Origin: an uncultured Collinsella sp.
GTDB lineage: Bacteria > Actinomycetota > Coriobacteriia > Coriobacteriales > Coriobacteriaceae
NCBI GenBank assembly: GCA_900762015.1
Contig: CAAFEX010000029.1
Span: 1-26,476, forward strand
Length of the DNA stretch: 26,476 nucleotides
Direction: 5' to 3'
A program made the translations under genes and the position numbers. This document shows, one piece after another, positions 14,339 through 22,354 of this stretch. A model generated the notes under the pieces. That model saw nothing but the letters and a program-made list of their open reading frames with translations, searched no databases and was not told the DNA's origin. The number at the start of each line of letters is the position of its first letter. Position 1 is the stretch's first letter.

Positions 14339-14347
14339 TGCTAAAGT
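14339..14347 (+). promoter_or_regulatory. Extended -10 promoter of the serC-serA operon
   Basis: TGCTAAAGT fits an extended -10 (TGnTAnnnT) 40 bases upstream of the serC start. No good -35 is visible, which is acceptable for extended -10 promoters. Confidence 0.4.
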
Positions 14348-14386
14348 ATCCCGAACGTCCAAACGACTAAGAGGGGGAACTAGAAG

Positions 14387-15511
14387 ATGGCACGTGTGCA
14401 CAACTTCTCAGCTGGCCCGGCCGCACTGCCTACAAGCGTGCTCGCCGAGATCGCCGACGAGATGATGGACTACCGCGGTTGCGGCATGTCCGTGCTCGAG
14501 ATGAGCCATCGATCTAGCATGTACCAGCAGATCATCGACGACGCCGAGGCAACCCTGCGTCACCTGCTGCGCATCCCCGACAACTACCGCGTCCTGTTTT
14601 TGCAGGGCGGCGCCACGCTGCAGTTTGCGGGCATCCCCATGAACCTCATGCGCCGCGGCCGCGCCGGCTACATCGTGACCGGCAACTTTGCCAACAAGGC
14701 ATACAAAGAAGCCGCCAAGTACGGCGAGGCCGTGCTACTCGCGAGCTCCGAGGACACCAATTTCGACCGCATACCCACCATGGCCGACATCAACGCGCGC
14801 ATTGCCGCCGAGACCGCGGGCGACGGGCTCGCCTACGTCTACATCTGCCAGAACAACACCATCTTTGGCACCATGTACCACGAGCTGCCCAACTGCGGTG
14901 ATGTGCCGCTGGTCGCCGATGTCTCGAGCTGCTTCCTGTCGCAGCCGCTCGACATTGAGCGCTACGGGCTTATTTACGCCGGCGCGCAGAAAAACGCCGG
15001 CGCTGCGGGCGTGACCGTGGTCATCGTGCGCGACGACCTCATCGCCGACGGCCCCGCCTTTGCGCAGACGCCGCAGTACATGGACCTTAAGACCCAGGCC
15101 GCCAAGGGCTCCATGCTCAACACGCCCAACACCTTTGGCATCTACGTGTGCGGCAAGGTATTCCACTGGGTCGAGGAGACCGGCGGACTTGCTGCCATGG
15201 CCGAGCGCAACTGGGCCAAGGCCAACCTGCTCTATGACCTGCTCGAGCACAGCGAGCTGTTCCATGGCACCACGCAGAAAGACAGTCGCTCCATCGCCAA
15301 CGTCACCTTCCGCACCGACGACGCCAAACTCGACGCGGCCTTTGTCGCAGGCGCGGCCGAGCACCAGATTCAAAACGTCAAGGGCCATCGCCTGGTGGGC
15401 GGTATGCGCGCCAGCGTCTATAACGCCGTGACCATGGAAGACGTGCAGGCACTGGCCTCGTACATGAAGGACTTCGAAGCGCAGCATAGTTTGAGCCCGC
15501 GATCTAACTAG
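14387..15511 (+). CDS. serC: Phosphoserine aminotransferase
   Basis: A 374-residue PLP enzyme converting 3-phosphohydroxypyruvate + glutamate to phosphoserine + 2-oxoglutarate, step two of serine synthesis; it also serves in pyridoxal phosphate synthesis in some bacteria. The family N-terminus NFSAGPAALP (6-15), the phosphate-binding GGATLQF (74-80), and the Schiff-base lysine K202 in AGAQKNAGAAG are intact. The length is typical (about 360). The start follows a GGGGG tract nine bases upstream. It is followed 72 bases later by serA on the same strand, with a small hairpin GCCCGC-AGCAC-GCGGGC at the stop codon (15511-15527) and no T-run, so the two are likely cotranscribed. Confidence 0.96.
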   Translation: MARVHNFSAGPAALPTSVLAEIADEMMDYRGCGMSVLEMSHRSSMYQQIIDDAEATLRHLLRIPDNYRVLFLQGGATLQFAGIPMNLMRRGRAGYIVTGNFANKAYKEAAKYGEAVLLASSEDTNFDRIPTMADINARIAAETAGDGLAYVYICQNNTIFGTMYHELPNCGDVPLVADVSSCFLSQPLDIERYGLIYAGAQKNAGAAGVTVVIVRDDLIADGPAFAQTPQYMDLKTQAAKGSMLNTPNTFGIYVCGKVFHWVEETGGLAAMAERNWAKANLLYDLLEHSELFHGTTQKDSRSIANVTFRTDDAKLDAAFVAGAAEHQIQNVKGHRLVGGMRASVYNAVTMEDVQALASYMKDFEAQHSLSPRSN

Positions 15512-15583
15512 CCCGCAGCACGCGGGCCGACCAGCCATCTCAAACCACCCTGTTTAGATCAAAACCTGCTAAGGAGTTTTTCC

Positions 15584-16747
15584 ATGCGTAAGATTAAGAC
15601 CATCGACGACATCACCAAGGACGGCAAAGTCGAGTTTGGCGAGGGGTACGAATTTGTGAGCACCGCCGAAGAGGCCGACGCCATTCTGATGCGCTCGACC
15701 GACCTGCACGGCTACGAGCTGCCCGAGGGCATCCGCGCCATCGCCCGCTGCGGCGCCGGCGTCAACAACATCCCCGTCGAGGAGTACGCCAAGAAGGGCG
15801 TCGTCGTCTTTAACTCCCCCGGCGCCAATAGCAATGCCGTCAAGGAGCTCGTCCTGGGCATGCTGGTGCTTTCGAGCCGTGGCGTGGTGCAGTCGATGAA
15901 CTGGGTGCGCGACAACGCCGACGACCCCGAGATTCAGGTCGATGCCGAAAAGGCCAAGAAGGCCTTTGTGGGCCGCGAGCTAAAGGGCAAGCGCATCGGC
16001 GTCATCGGCCTGGGCAACGTTGGCTCCAAGGTCGCCAACGCCTGCGTCGACCTGGGCATGGACGTTTACGGCTACGACCCGTTCATTTCCGTCGAGCACG
16101 CGTGGGTGCTGAGCCGCGAGGTGCAGCGTGTGGGCACGCTCGAGGATCTCTGCCGCGGCTGCGACTACCTCACCGTACACGTGCCCAGCAAGGCCGACAC
16201 CATCGGCATGATCAGCACAGAGCAGATTAACCTGCTGGCACCCGACGCCGTGCTCATCAACTACGCACGCGAAACCATCATTGACGAGGACGCCGTCGAC
16301 GCTGCCCTGCGCAAGGGCAAGCTGAGCTGGTTTAGCTGCGACTTTGCCACGCCCAAGACCGTCAAGATGCCCAACACGTTTATCACCACGCACTCGGGCG
16401 CCGGCACTGGCGAGGCCGAGGCCAACTGCGCCGATATGGCCATCAGCGAGCTCAAGGATTACCTGGAGAACGGCAACATCGCGCATAGCGTCAACTACCC
16501 CGCCTGCAGCATGGGCAAGGCGCGCGCCGCAAGCCGCATCGCCTGCCTGCACGCCAACGTGCCCAACATGATCGGCCAGATCACGGCCATTCTCGCCAAG
16601 GACAACGCCAACGTGCAGCGTATGACCAACGAGTCCGCTGGCGAGAACGCCTACACCATGTTCGACACCGACGAGCACCTGGACAGCAGCACCATCGAGG
16701 CGCTCAAGCAGATTCCGTCGATGTATCGCGTGCGCGTGATCAAATAG
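15584..16747 (+). CDS. serA: D-3-phosphoglycerate dehydrogenase with ACT domain
   Basis: A 387-residue NAD-dependent enzyme oxidising 3-phosphoglycerate to 3-phosphohydroxypyruvate, the first step of serine synthesis. RCGAGVNNIP (55-64) is the substrate loop, GLGNVG (142-147) the Rossmann motif with D165 as the NAD ribose acidic residue, R229 in NYARE and H270 in THSGAG the catalytic pair. The C-terminal ACT domain (about 315-387) is the usual site of serine feedback. Odd: where the family has a glutamate (EP or PE motif) the sequence reads DFATPK (253-258), so the third catalytic residue is not obvious, and the usual HLGAST is HSGAGT. AAGGAG seven bases ahead fixes the start. Confidence 0.93.
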   Translation: MRKIKTIDDITKDGKVEFGEGYEFVSTAEEADAILMRSTDLHGYELPEGIRAIARCGAGVNNIPVEEYAKKGVVVFNSPGANSNAVKELVLGMLVLSSRGVVQSMNWVRDNADDPEIQVDAEKAKKAFVGRELKGKRIGVIGLGNVGSKVANACVDLGMDVYGYDPFISVEHAWVLSREVQRVGTLEDLCRGCDYLTVHVPSKADTIGMISTEQINLLAPDAVLINYARETIIDEDAVDAALRKGKLSWFSCDFATPKTVKMPNTFITTHSGAGTGEAEANCADMAISELKDYLENGNIAHSVNYPACSMGKARAASRIACLHANVPNMIGQITAILAKDNANVQRMTNESAGENAYTMFDTDEHLDSSTIEALKQIPSMYRVRVIK

Positions 16748-16809
16748 CGCCGGCTGATCTGACGGGCAGTTCCCCATGTGGCCCGCCCGTCACCGACATT
16801 GAATGCCCG

Positions 16810-16846
16810 CGGGGGCGCCTTTCGCACGAGAGGCGTCCCCGTTTTT
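16810..16846 (+). terminator. Intrinsic terminator of the serCA operon
   Basis: CGGGGGCGCCT pairs with AGGCGTCCCCG (one G-U) around a 10-base loop and is followed by TTTTT. It lies 62 bases after the serA stop and separates serCA from the peptidase gene. Confidence 0.9.
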
Positions 16847-16883
16847 GTGAGCGCTCCATTAAATGCACCGAGCCGCTTCTTGG

Positions 16884-16898
16884 CATACAATCTGTATG
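16884..16898 (+). promoter_or_regulatory. Palindromic operator overlapping the -10 of the M20 peptidase gene
   Basis: TACAAT (16886-16891) is a good -10, 33 bases upstream of the start codon. It sits inside the perfect palindrome CATACA-ATC-TGTATG, so a repressor bound there would block the promoter. No good -35 is visible. Confidence 0.5.
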
Positions 16899-16924
16899 TT
16901 GACCTAACTATCTGTGAGGTGCCT

Positions 16925-18145
16925 ATGGTTGATACAGATTTTGCTTGGCGGCTTACGCAAGGGCTCGTGCGGATCGACAGTTCCGACCCAGGTGCGTATG
17001 AGGGCGAGATTGAACGCTATATCAAAGCGTTGGTTGAGGAACGGCTGGCGCAGCTGAGCCATCCGGTACTCGATGCCGTGCAGATTGAGGAGCTCGAAGT
17101 GCTCCCCGGGCGCCGCAACCTTATGGTCACCGTGCCGGGGCGGAGCGACGAGCCGCGTCTGGTCTACATCTGCCATATGGATACCGTTACCTTGGGCGAC
17201 GGCTGGGACGCGGACATTACGCCGCTCGGGGCGGTCGTGCGCGATGGCAAGCTCTACGGCCGCGGTGCCTGCGACATGAAGGGCGGACTGGCCTGCGCCA
17301 TTACCGCACTTGTCCATGCACTCGAGCGCGTAGCGGCAGAGGGCGAGCTGCCCCGACGCGGCTTTTCGCTCATCTGCTCAGTCGACGAGGAAGACTTTAT
17401 GCGCGGCTCAGAGACCGCGATCGATGCTGGCTGGGTCGGCTCGCGTGAATGGGTGTTGGACACCGAGCCCACTGACGGACAGATCCATGTGGCGCACAAG
17501 GGGCGTACGTGGTTCGAGATTGAAATGGCTGGCGTGACGGCGCATGCGAGCCAGCCATGGAAGGGCGCAGACGCCGTCGCCGCCATGGCCGAGGCCGTCT
17601 GCGCGTTGCGCCGCGCGTTCATGGCGTTGCCCGTACACGATGAGCTGGGGCCTTCGACCATCACGTTTGGCCAAATCGAGGGCGGATATCGCCCCTATGT
17701 CGTGCCCGACCATGCCAAGGTCTGGGTCGATATGCGCCTGACCCCGCCGACCGATACGGCCGCCGCGACGCGCATGGTAGAGCAGGCCATCGCCGTCGCC
17801 GAAGCCGCCGTTCCCGGTTGCCATGGCAGCTACACCGTGACGGGCGACCGCCCCGCCATCGAGCGCGACCCGAACTCTCCCCTTCTAGCAGCTCTCAAGC
17901 GTGCCGCCGATGACGTGACGGACGCGGACACGACCGTCGGCTTCTTTACCGGCTACACCGACACCGCCGTCATTGCCGGCAAGACAGGTAACCGCAATTG
18001 CATGAGCTACGGCCCCGGGTCGCTCGCGCTCGCGCACAAGCCCAACGAGTATGTGCCCCACGCCGATGTCGTTCGTTGTCAGCAGGTGCTAATCGCGCTC
18101 GCCGATAACGTGCTCTGGGACGCGAGCGGCCAAGTTAGGGCATAA
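16925..18145 (+). CDS. M20-family metallopeptidase/deacylase (ArgE/DapE/ACY1-like)
   Basis: A 406-residue di-zinc hydrolase. Metal and catalytic residues are present in order: HMDT (H84, D86), GRGACDMKGG with bridging D117, the general-base pair E155-E156 in VDEED, an acidic ligand at D179/E181, and a C-terminal His in YVPHAD. The dimerisation lid (about 185-300) carries TAHAS with H207. Members of this group remove acyl or peptide groups from amino acids (acetylornithine, succinyl-diaminopimelate, dipeptides); the substrate cannot be fixed here. The chosen start has GAGGTG directly upstream; the longer open frame crosses the promoter. It is followed by the DUF1015-like gene 39 bases later, probably cotranscribed. 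Confidence 0.9.
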   Translation: MVDTDFAWRLTQGLVRIDSSDPGAYEGEIERYIKALVEERLAQLSHPVLDAVQIEELEVLPGRRNLMVTVPGRSDEPRLVYICHMDTVTLGDGWDADITPLGAVVRDGKLYGRGACDMKGGLACAITALVHALERVAAEGELPRRGFSLICSVDEEDFMRGSETAIDAGWVGSREWVLDTEPTDGQIHVAHKGRTWFEIEMAGVTAHASQPWKGADAVAAMAEAVCALRRAFMALPVHDELGPSTITFGQIEGGYRPYVVPDHAKVWVDMRLTPPTDTAAATRMVEQAIAVAEAAVPGCHGSYTVTGDRPAIERDPNSPLLAALKRAADDVTDADTTVGFFTGYTDTAVIAGKTGNRNCMSYGPGSLALAHKPNEYVPHADVVRCQQVLIALADNVLWDASGQVRA

Positions 18146-18184
18146 TAAGCCGCGAACAAACCGACTCGTGCGTTAGGACCGCCC

Positions 18185-18874
18185 ATGAAAGCACTTCCGT
18201 TTCCCTGCATCCGCCCGGCTCAGGACCGCGTGCTCGAGGCGCTGCCTGCAATGGGCAGCATTCTGAGTGGCAACGAAGCCCTGCGCGGCGCGATCGCCGA
18301 TGGGCTCATGCTCAAGGATCCGGGTGCGGCATACTACGTGTACGAATGCTCGGGGGAGCCGGGACGCGTAACAGGTGTCGTGGCGATTTGCCCGGTTAAC
18401 GTACTGATGGGTAGCGACGAGGCTGCCGCCGAGAGCGTCGACTCACTCGCCGCCGCGCGCGCGATCGCCGAGCTTAAGGTGCAGCCCCGCCCTGTAACGC
18501 TCGCCTACGAAGCCTCGCCCGTCATGGATATCATCCTCGGCGCCGCCAAAGAAGGCGCGTCGCTCTATGCCGTCACCGACCCCGCCGGCATTACGCACCG
18601 TGTGTGGGAGGTCAAGCGCGAGGACGCCGTTGCTGCCATCCGTGCCATGCTCGATCAGGCACCCGACCCCGTGTTCGCCGGTGACTCCGCCTATGCCGCC
18701 GCACTGGCTGGGGCATCGCAGATTCTGGCCGATGAGGCCCGTGCCGCCGGAACGTACACCGGCAAAGAGCCGTTCAACTTTGCCGTAGCTGCGCTCTTCC
18801 CCGCCGCGCAGGTCAGCGGCGGCGCGCCGCAGGTTCCGACGGGTCTGCTCACTCACCAGATCTCACGGTTCTAG
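18185..18874 (+). CDS. Shortened DUF1015-like protein
   Basis: A 229-residue protein whose start (LPFPCIRPAQDRV), the GLMLKDPGAAYYVYE segment (40-54) and GRVTGVVAICPV (60-71) resemble the N-terminal half of DUF1015 proteins (COG4198), usually about 400 residues and often encoded beside serA/serC in Firmicutes. The conserved histidine motif of that family (DGHHR) appears replaced by VFAGDSAYAAALAGA (163-177), and the C-terminal half is missing. It is therefore either a degenerate paralogue or a derived form that lost catalysis. AGGA lies seven bases before ATG. The family's function is uncharacterised; the link to serine metabolism is by neighbourhood only. Confidence 0.6.
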   Translation: MKALPFPCIRPAQDRVLEALPAMGSILSGNEALRGAIADGLMLKDPGAAYYVYECSGEPGRVTGVVAICPVNVLMGSDEAAAESVDSLAAARAIAELKVQPRPVTLAYEASPVMDIILGAAKEGASLYAVTDPAGITHRVWEVKREDAVAAIRAMLDQAPDPVFAGDSAYAAALAGASQILADEARAAGTYTGKEPFNFAVAALFPAAQVSGGAPQVPTGLLTHQISRF

Positions 18875-18917
18875 CGGACTCAAACGCGAAGCTGGAAAAC
18901 CCAGCATCCAAACAAAC

Positions 18918-18961
18918 AAGGGGCGGGGATGCAATGCCCGCGCATGCATCCCCGCCCCTTT
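18918..18961. terminator. Bidirectional terminator between convergent genes
   Basis: A perfect 16-bp stem (18918-18933 with 18945-18960) around an 11-base loop separates the DUF1015-like gene from the oppositely oriented phosphatase. The U-tract is short on both strands (TTT on plus, TTGTTTG on minus). Confidence 0.75.
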
Positions 18962-19005
18962 CGCATCAAACAATTTCGCCGGCAAACCGCGCCGCAACGC
19001 CAGCG

Positions 19006-19641
19006 CTACCCGCGCTGCGGGCCTACTGCCGCTGCAAGCGGTTCAAGCCCCAGCTCGCGCGCGTAATCCTCCTGCGTAAAGACTTCGACCAACTCAAACG
19101 TGTCGGATTCGTCGTCAAACGCAAAGTGCAGCACCGAGCAGTTGCCCGGCACGCGATCGCGCTCGTCGGCCGCCGCACCCTTCACGTGATCCATAAACTC
19201 CTTGATAGCCGAGCCATGGCTTACCGCGAGCACACACGTATGGTCCGGACGCTGCATGAGTTCGGTCAGCGTCGCCACCATGCGCTCGCGCACCTGGATC
19301 TGGCCCTCGCCGCCAAATTGACGATAGAAATCGCGCCACGGGCGCTCGGGCATAAGCATCACGCGCTCGGCCTCAAAGTCGCCAAAGAACCACTCACGCA
19401 GGCCGTCCAGGCGCTCGTACGCCAAGCCCGGCCACAAGTTGGCGATAGTCTGCTCGGTGCGATGAAGCGTGGAGGTGTAGGCATGATCGGGCTCAATGCC
19501 GCGCGCACGTAAAAACATGCCGGCGCGCGCCGCCTGGTCGCAACCCAACTGCGTAAGCGGCGAGTCACTCCACCCCTGAATGATACGCTTAAGGTTGAAT
19601 ATCGTCTGTCCATGACGGACCAGATACAGATCTTTATTCAT
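19006..19641 (-). CDS. Histidine phosphatase family protein (phosphoglycerate-mutase-like)
   Basis: A 211-residue protein with the catalytic LVRHGQT motif near the N-terminus (R9-H10), the second-site arginine region TSTLHRTEQT and the C-terminal SHGSA containing the second catalytic His. These enzymes form a phospho-His intermediate; members include cofactor-dependent mutases, cobalamin/fructose-bisphosphate phosphatases and broad phosphatases. The short length favours a phosphatase over a true mutase. The motif ELREW/GLREWFFGDFEA fits the phosphatase branch. It lies 17 bases downstream of its paralogue on the same strand and starts after AAAGGA five bases ahead. The substrate is unknown. 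Confidence 0.88.
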   Translation of the reverse strand: MNKDLYLVRHGQTIFNLKRIIQGWSDSPLTQLGCDQAARAGMFLRARGIEPDHAYTSTLHRTEQTIANLWPGLAYERLDGLREWFFGDFEAERVMLMPERPWRDFYRQFGGEGQIQVRERMVATLTELMQRPDHTCVLAVSHGSAIKEFMDHVKGAAADERDRVPGNCSVLHFAFDDESDTFELVEVFTQEDYARELGLEPLAAAVGPQRG

Positions 19642-19658
19642 AGGGGTCCTTTCGTTCG

Positions 19659-20201
19659 TTACCAACCCAAGAGCGAAAACGCCCCGTCGCAATAGCCAAA
19701 ATGAAGCACGGCACCGTTGTCGGGTAGCTCTCCCCCGCCAGTCACATACTCAAGAAACTCCTGGCAGGCTGAGCCGTGGGAAACCGCCAGCACGCAGTCG
19801 TGCTGCGGCCGGGCCATAATACGGGACAGCGCCGCGACCATGCGCGACTGAAGCTGCACTTCCGACTCGCCGCCAAAGGCCACCGGATAATCGCCCCAGG
19901 GCTGCGGCGGCATCTCGCGATTTGATGTGCCCTCCAGCGAGCCAAAATGCCACTCACGCAGGTCATCGACCAGCTCAATGGAACGGCCCTCGCCAACGAT
20001 AAGCTCGGCCGTATGCCGCGCCCGGCCCAACGGCGAGGAATACACATGATCAAAGGCCACGCCACGCGCCGCAAACGCCGTACGCGCCGTCAGCGCCTGC
20101 TCGCGCCCGCGCGCCGTAAGCGGCGAATCGTGCCAGCCCTGCAAAATGCTCTGCACATTGAGCTCAGTCTGCCCATGCCGCACCAAATACAGATCTGCCA
20201 C
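19659..20201 (-). CDS. Histidine phosphatase family protein, tandem paralogue
   Basis: A 180-residue relative of the neighbouring phosphatase, with LVRHGQT (R8-H9), SSPLGRARHTAELI, DDLREWHFGSLEG and SHGSACQEF. The two share the same motif spacing and the GW.DSPLT segment, so they look like a tandem duplication that diverged. This copy lacks about 30 C-terminal residues found in the other. The start codon is GTG, with GGGGAG five bases upstream. The two genes probably form one transcript. A hairpin repeat lies 15 bases upstream. The substrate is unknown. Confidence 0.88.
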   Translation of the reverse strand: MADLYLVRHGQTELNVQSILQGWHDSPLTARGREQALTARTAFAARGVAFDHVYSSPLGRARHTAELIVGEGRSIELVDDLREWHFGSLEGTSNREMPPQPWGDYPVAFGGESEVQLQSRMVAALSRIMARPQHDCVLAVSHGSACQEFLEYVTGGGELPDNGAVLHFGYCDGAFSLLGW

Positions 20202-20216
20202 ACGCTCTCCCCTCGT

Positions 20217-20253
20217 ACCACCACAAAGGGGACAGGCACCTTTGTGGTGGTTT
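20217..20253 (+). repeat. ACCACCACAAAGG hairpin repeat, copy 5
   Basis: A 13-bp stem with loop GGACAGGCA; the outer A/T pairs of other copies are lost on the left side. It starts 30 bases after the nitroreductase stop and lies just upstream of the tandem phosphatase genes, matching the gene-end placement of the other four copies 15 kb away. Confidence 0.85.
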
Positions 20254-20283
20254 ACCGTCTGATCACGCCGCGGTGACGCTCAG

Positions 20284-20955
20284 CTACACCAGCACGTCGG
20301 CGAGCGGGCGCTTGGGTACGTGGTGCACCTGCGCATCGTCACGCCAGTAATTAATTGAGCCGTCGGGGTTGGAATCGATCGCATCGATCATCTGCGTCTC
20401 GGCCGGCACGCCAAAAGCCATGATCAGCTTGAGCTCATACTTGTCGTTATCGAGCCCCATAGCATCGATCGCGTGGGGCGTAAAGGCCTTGAACATGCAG
20501 GCCGCCACCTCGGGCGTGGCGCTGCGAGCGGCGAGCATCATCGTCTGCGCGGCAATGCCCGTGTCGACCTCGGTGATGGGCGCGGCGGGCTTACCCGGAA
20601 CAGCGCGCTCGGCAAGAATCGCGATGTAGCCGGTCGGACGCTCGCCCTCGGCAGGACCCGACCAATCCTTAAGCGCGCCGGCCCATGCAAGCTCATCAAA
20701 TACACGCGCGCAATCCTCGGCACCGCTCACCACATGAAAACGCAGACGCTGAGCATTGGCGCCGCAGGGAGCCAGGTGCGCCAGTTCCGCCAGCTCGAGC
20801 AAAAACTCGCGCGGCACGCGCATGGACTCGTCAAAACGGCGGCACGTACGGGCGCGGCGGACCAGCGCGTCAAACGTGTCCAGGCCAAGCTTTTCGCAAC
20901 CCTGCTTTGCCATCGACTCGGCGCTTACCGGCGCCGCGGGAACAGCTTCGTTCAT
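20284..20955 (-). CDS. Nitroreductase-family flavoprotein
   Basis: A 223-residue FMN-dependent oxidoreductase of the nitroreductase fold. The FMN-phosphate region is VRRARTCRRFDES (arginine-rich, near residues 33-45), followed by LAHLAPCGANAQRLRFHVV, the usual helix and strand after the active site, and DTGIAAQTMMLAARS, the helix that packs on the flavin. Such enzymes reduce nitro compounds, quinones or enones with NAD(P)H; the physiological substrate is unknown. The start MNEAVPA has GGGGG close upstream; an ATG seven codons earlier is less well placed. It stands alone, with a hairpin repeat at its 3' end. Confidence 0.87.
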   Translation of the reverse strand: MNEAVPAAPVSAESMAKQGCEKLGLDTFDALVRRARTCRRFDESMRVPREFLLELAELAHLAPCGANAQRLRFHVVSGAEDCARVFDELAWAGALKDWSGPAEGERPTGYIAILAERAVPGKPAAPITEVDTGIAAQTMMLAARSATPEVAACMFKAFTPHAIDAMGLDNDKYELKLIMAFGVPAETQMIDAIDSNPDGSINYWRDDAQVHHVPKRPLADVLV

Positions 20956-21188
20956 AAGACCCCCAATAAAAGCCAATTGTTCTTAAGAAAATCTAACCTA
21001 AAACGTAGGCAATTACACACAGCGGCGCAATGTTCCACACCTGTTGAATATTCCGCATCCAAACGGGAACAAAGGTAACAATTCGGGAAGATGAGGCTCC
21101 CATTCGCCCTTCCCGCCCCACGCGACGGCGCCCTTGGGCGATACTGGTTGCAAGAGCTACGGCTTACGCCGCACGGAAAGGAGACATC

Positions 21189-21791
21189 ATGGGCATCTTT
21201 AAGAACGATGACAAGCAATCGAGCGCGTTTGGATTTGACGAGAAAAGCATGGCAGGCAAGGCCGTCAAGGCCGTGCGCTGGATTTACGCCATCACGGGCG
21301 TCTTGGCGCTCGTCGCCGGCATCGCACTGCTGTTTGCGCCCGCCAAATCCCTCGTCTTCCTGACGACCGTCTTGGGCATCTACTTTGTGATCACGGCCGC
21401 GATCAGGCTGTTTACCGCTGTTTTCGAGCCGCTGCTGCCCACCGGCTGGCGCGTTACGAGCATCATCTCCAACCTGCTCATCATTCTGGGCGGCGTCATA
21501 ATCCTGCGCAACCAGGCCTTCTCGACCGCGACGCTCACCACGCTCGTGGTGGTCGTCGCCGGCTTTGGCTGGATCGTCGAGGGCGTCATGTCGATTCTGG
21601 AATCCGAGCTTTCCGCCAACCGCGCCCTCGCCATCCTGAGCGGCGCGCTCTCCATCATCGCGGGCATGTTCGTGTTTATCTATCCGCTGTGGTCGGCCAA
21701 GATGCTCGTCATCTTTAGCGGTGCCGCGCTGCTGGTGTTTGGCGTGACGCTCATTGTTCGCGCCATTCAGTTTGGCAAACTGGTGCGCTAG
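21189..21791 (+). CDS. DUF308/HdeD-family membrane protein
   Basis: A 200-residue protein with a 25-residue polar N-terminus and six hydrophobic helices arranged as three hairpins, each with a Gly-rich turn (TGVLALVAGIALLFAP, IILGGVIIL, LSIIAGMFVFIYP). This is the HdeD/DUF308 pattern. E. coli HdeD is tied to acid resistance at high cell density, but the molecular action is unknown. The start has AAAGGAG six bases ahead. Its stop codon is immediately followed by the ATG of the DUF188 gene, so translation is probably coupled. Confidence 0.85.
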   Translation: MGIFKNDDKQSSAFGFDEKSMAGKAVKAVRWIYAITGVLALVAGIALLFAPAKSLVFLTTVLGIYFVITAAIRLFTAVFEPLLPTGWRVTSIISNLLIILGGVIILRNQAFSTATLTTLVVVVAGFGWIVEGVMSILESELSANRALAILSGALSIIAGMFVFIYPLWSAKMLVIFSGAALLVFGVTLIVRAIQFGKLVR

Positions 21792-22274
21792 ATGCCAAAG
21801 ACGCTCTTTATTGATGCCGACGCCTGCCCGGTCACGCGCGAGTCGATTGACTGCGCGCGGCGGGCGGGCGTCGCCGTTGTTATCGCCGGCAACAGCACGC
21901 AAAACCTGGAACGGCACATTCGCCGCGACGACCCGCGCGATGCCGAGCACGCGCGACGCGGCTTTTGGGTCACGACGCTCGACGTGAGCGTGGGCGCCGA
22001 CAGCGCCGACTTTGCCATTGTCGAACGCCTGCAGGCGGGCGACGTGGTCGTGACGCAGGACATTGGCTTGGCGAGCATGGTGCTCGGGCGCGATGCCGCC
22101 GCTATCGGTGTGCGCGGGCGCGTCTACGACAAAGCAACCATCGACATGCAGCTGTTTATTCGCCACGAGGAAAAGAAGGTACGCCGCGCCGGCGGACGCA
22201 CTCGCGGTCCGGCAGCATTTACCAGCGAAGACCGCGCCCGCTTTAAACGCAACCTCACCGAGTTGCTGCACTAA
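21792..22274 (+). CDS. YaiI/YqxD-family (DUF188, UPF0178) protein
   Basis: A 160-residue protein of the UPF0178 family, full length. The conserved N-terminal IDADACPV, the central VTTLDVSVGADSAD, VVTQDIGLASM and the RGRVYDKATID segment are all present. The fold is related to PIN/NYN nucleases, with the Asp residues of DADAC and TQDI as likely metal ligands, so an RNA- or DNA-cleaving role has been suggested but not established. It starts on the base after the upstream stop codon, with no ribosome site of its own beyond the end of the DUF308 gene. Confidence 0.92.
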   Translation: MPKTLFIDADACPVTRESIDCARRAGVAVVIAGNSTQNLERHIRRDDPRDAEHARRGFWVTTLDVSVGADSADFAIVERLQAGDVVVTQDIGLASMVLGRDAAAIGVRGRVYDKATIDMQLFIRHEEKKVRRAGGRTRGPAAFTSEDRARFKRNLTELLH

Positions 22275-22276
22275 CC

Positions 22277-22315
22277 AAGGTAGATTTTTGAGACATGCCT
22301 AAAATCTACCTTTTT
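22277..22315 (+). terminator. Intrinsic terminator of the DUF308-DUF188 pair
   Basis: AAGGTAGATTTT pairs perfectly with AAAATCTACCTT around a 12-base loop and continues into a T-run. It starts two bases after the DUF188 stop. Confidence 0.9.
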
Positions 22316-22354
22316 GTTTTGAGCGGTGTGAGCGCTCGGAATCCATGGCTCAAC

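Noticed and set aside
20952..22271. A 439-codon open frame on the minus strand opposite the DUF308 and DUF188 genes
   Set aside because: It is a composition shadow rich in His, Asp and Gly, has no recognisable domain, and overlaps two recognisable genes.
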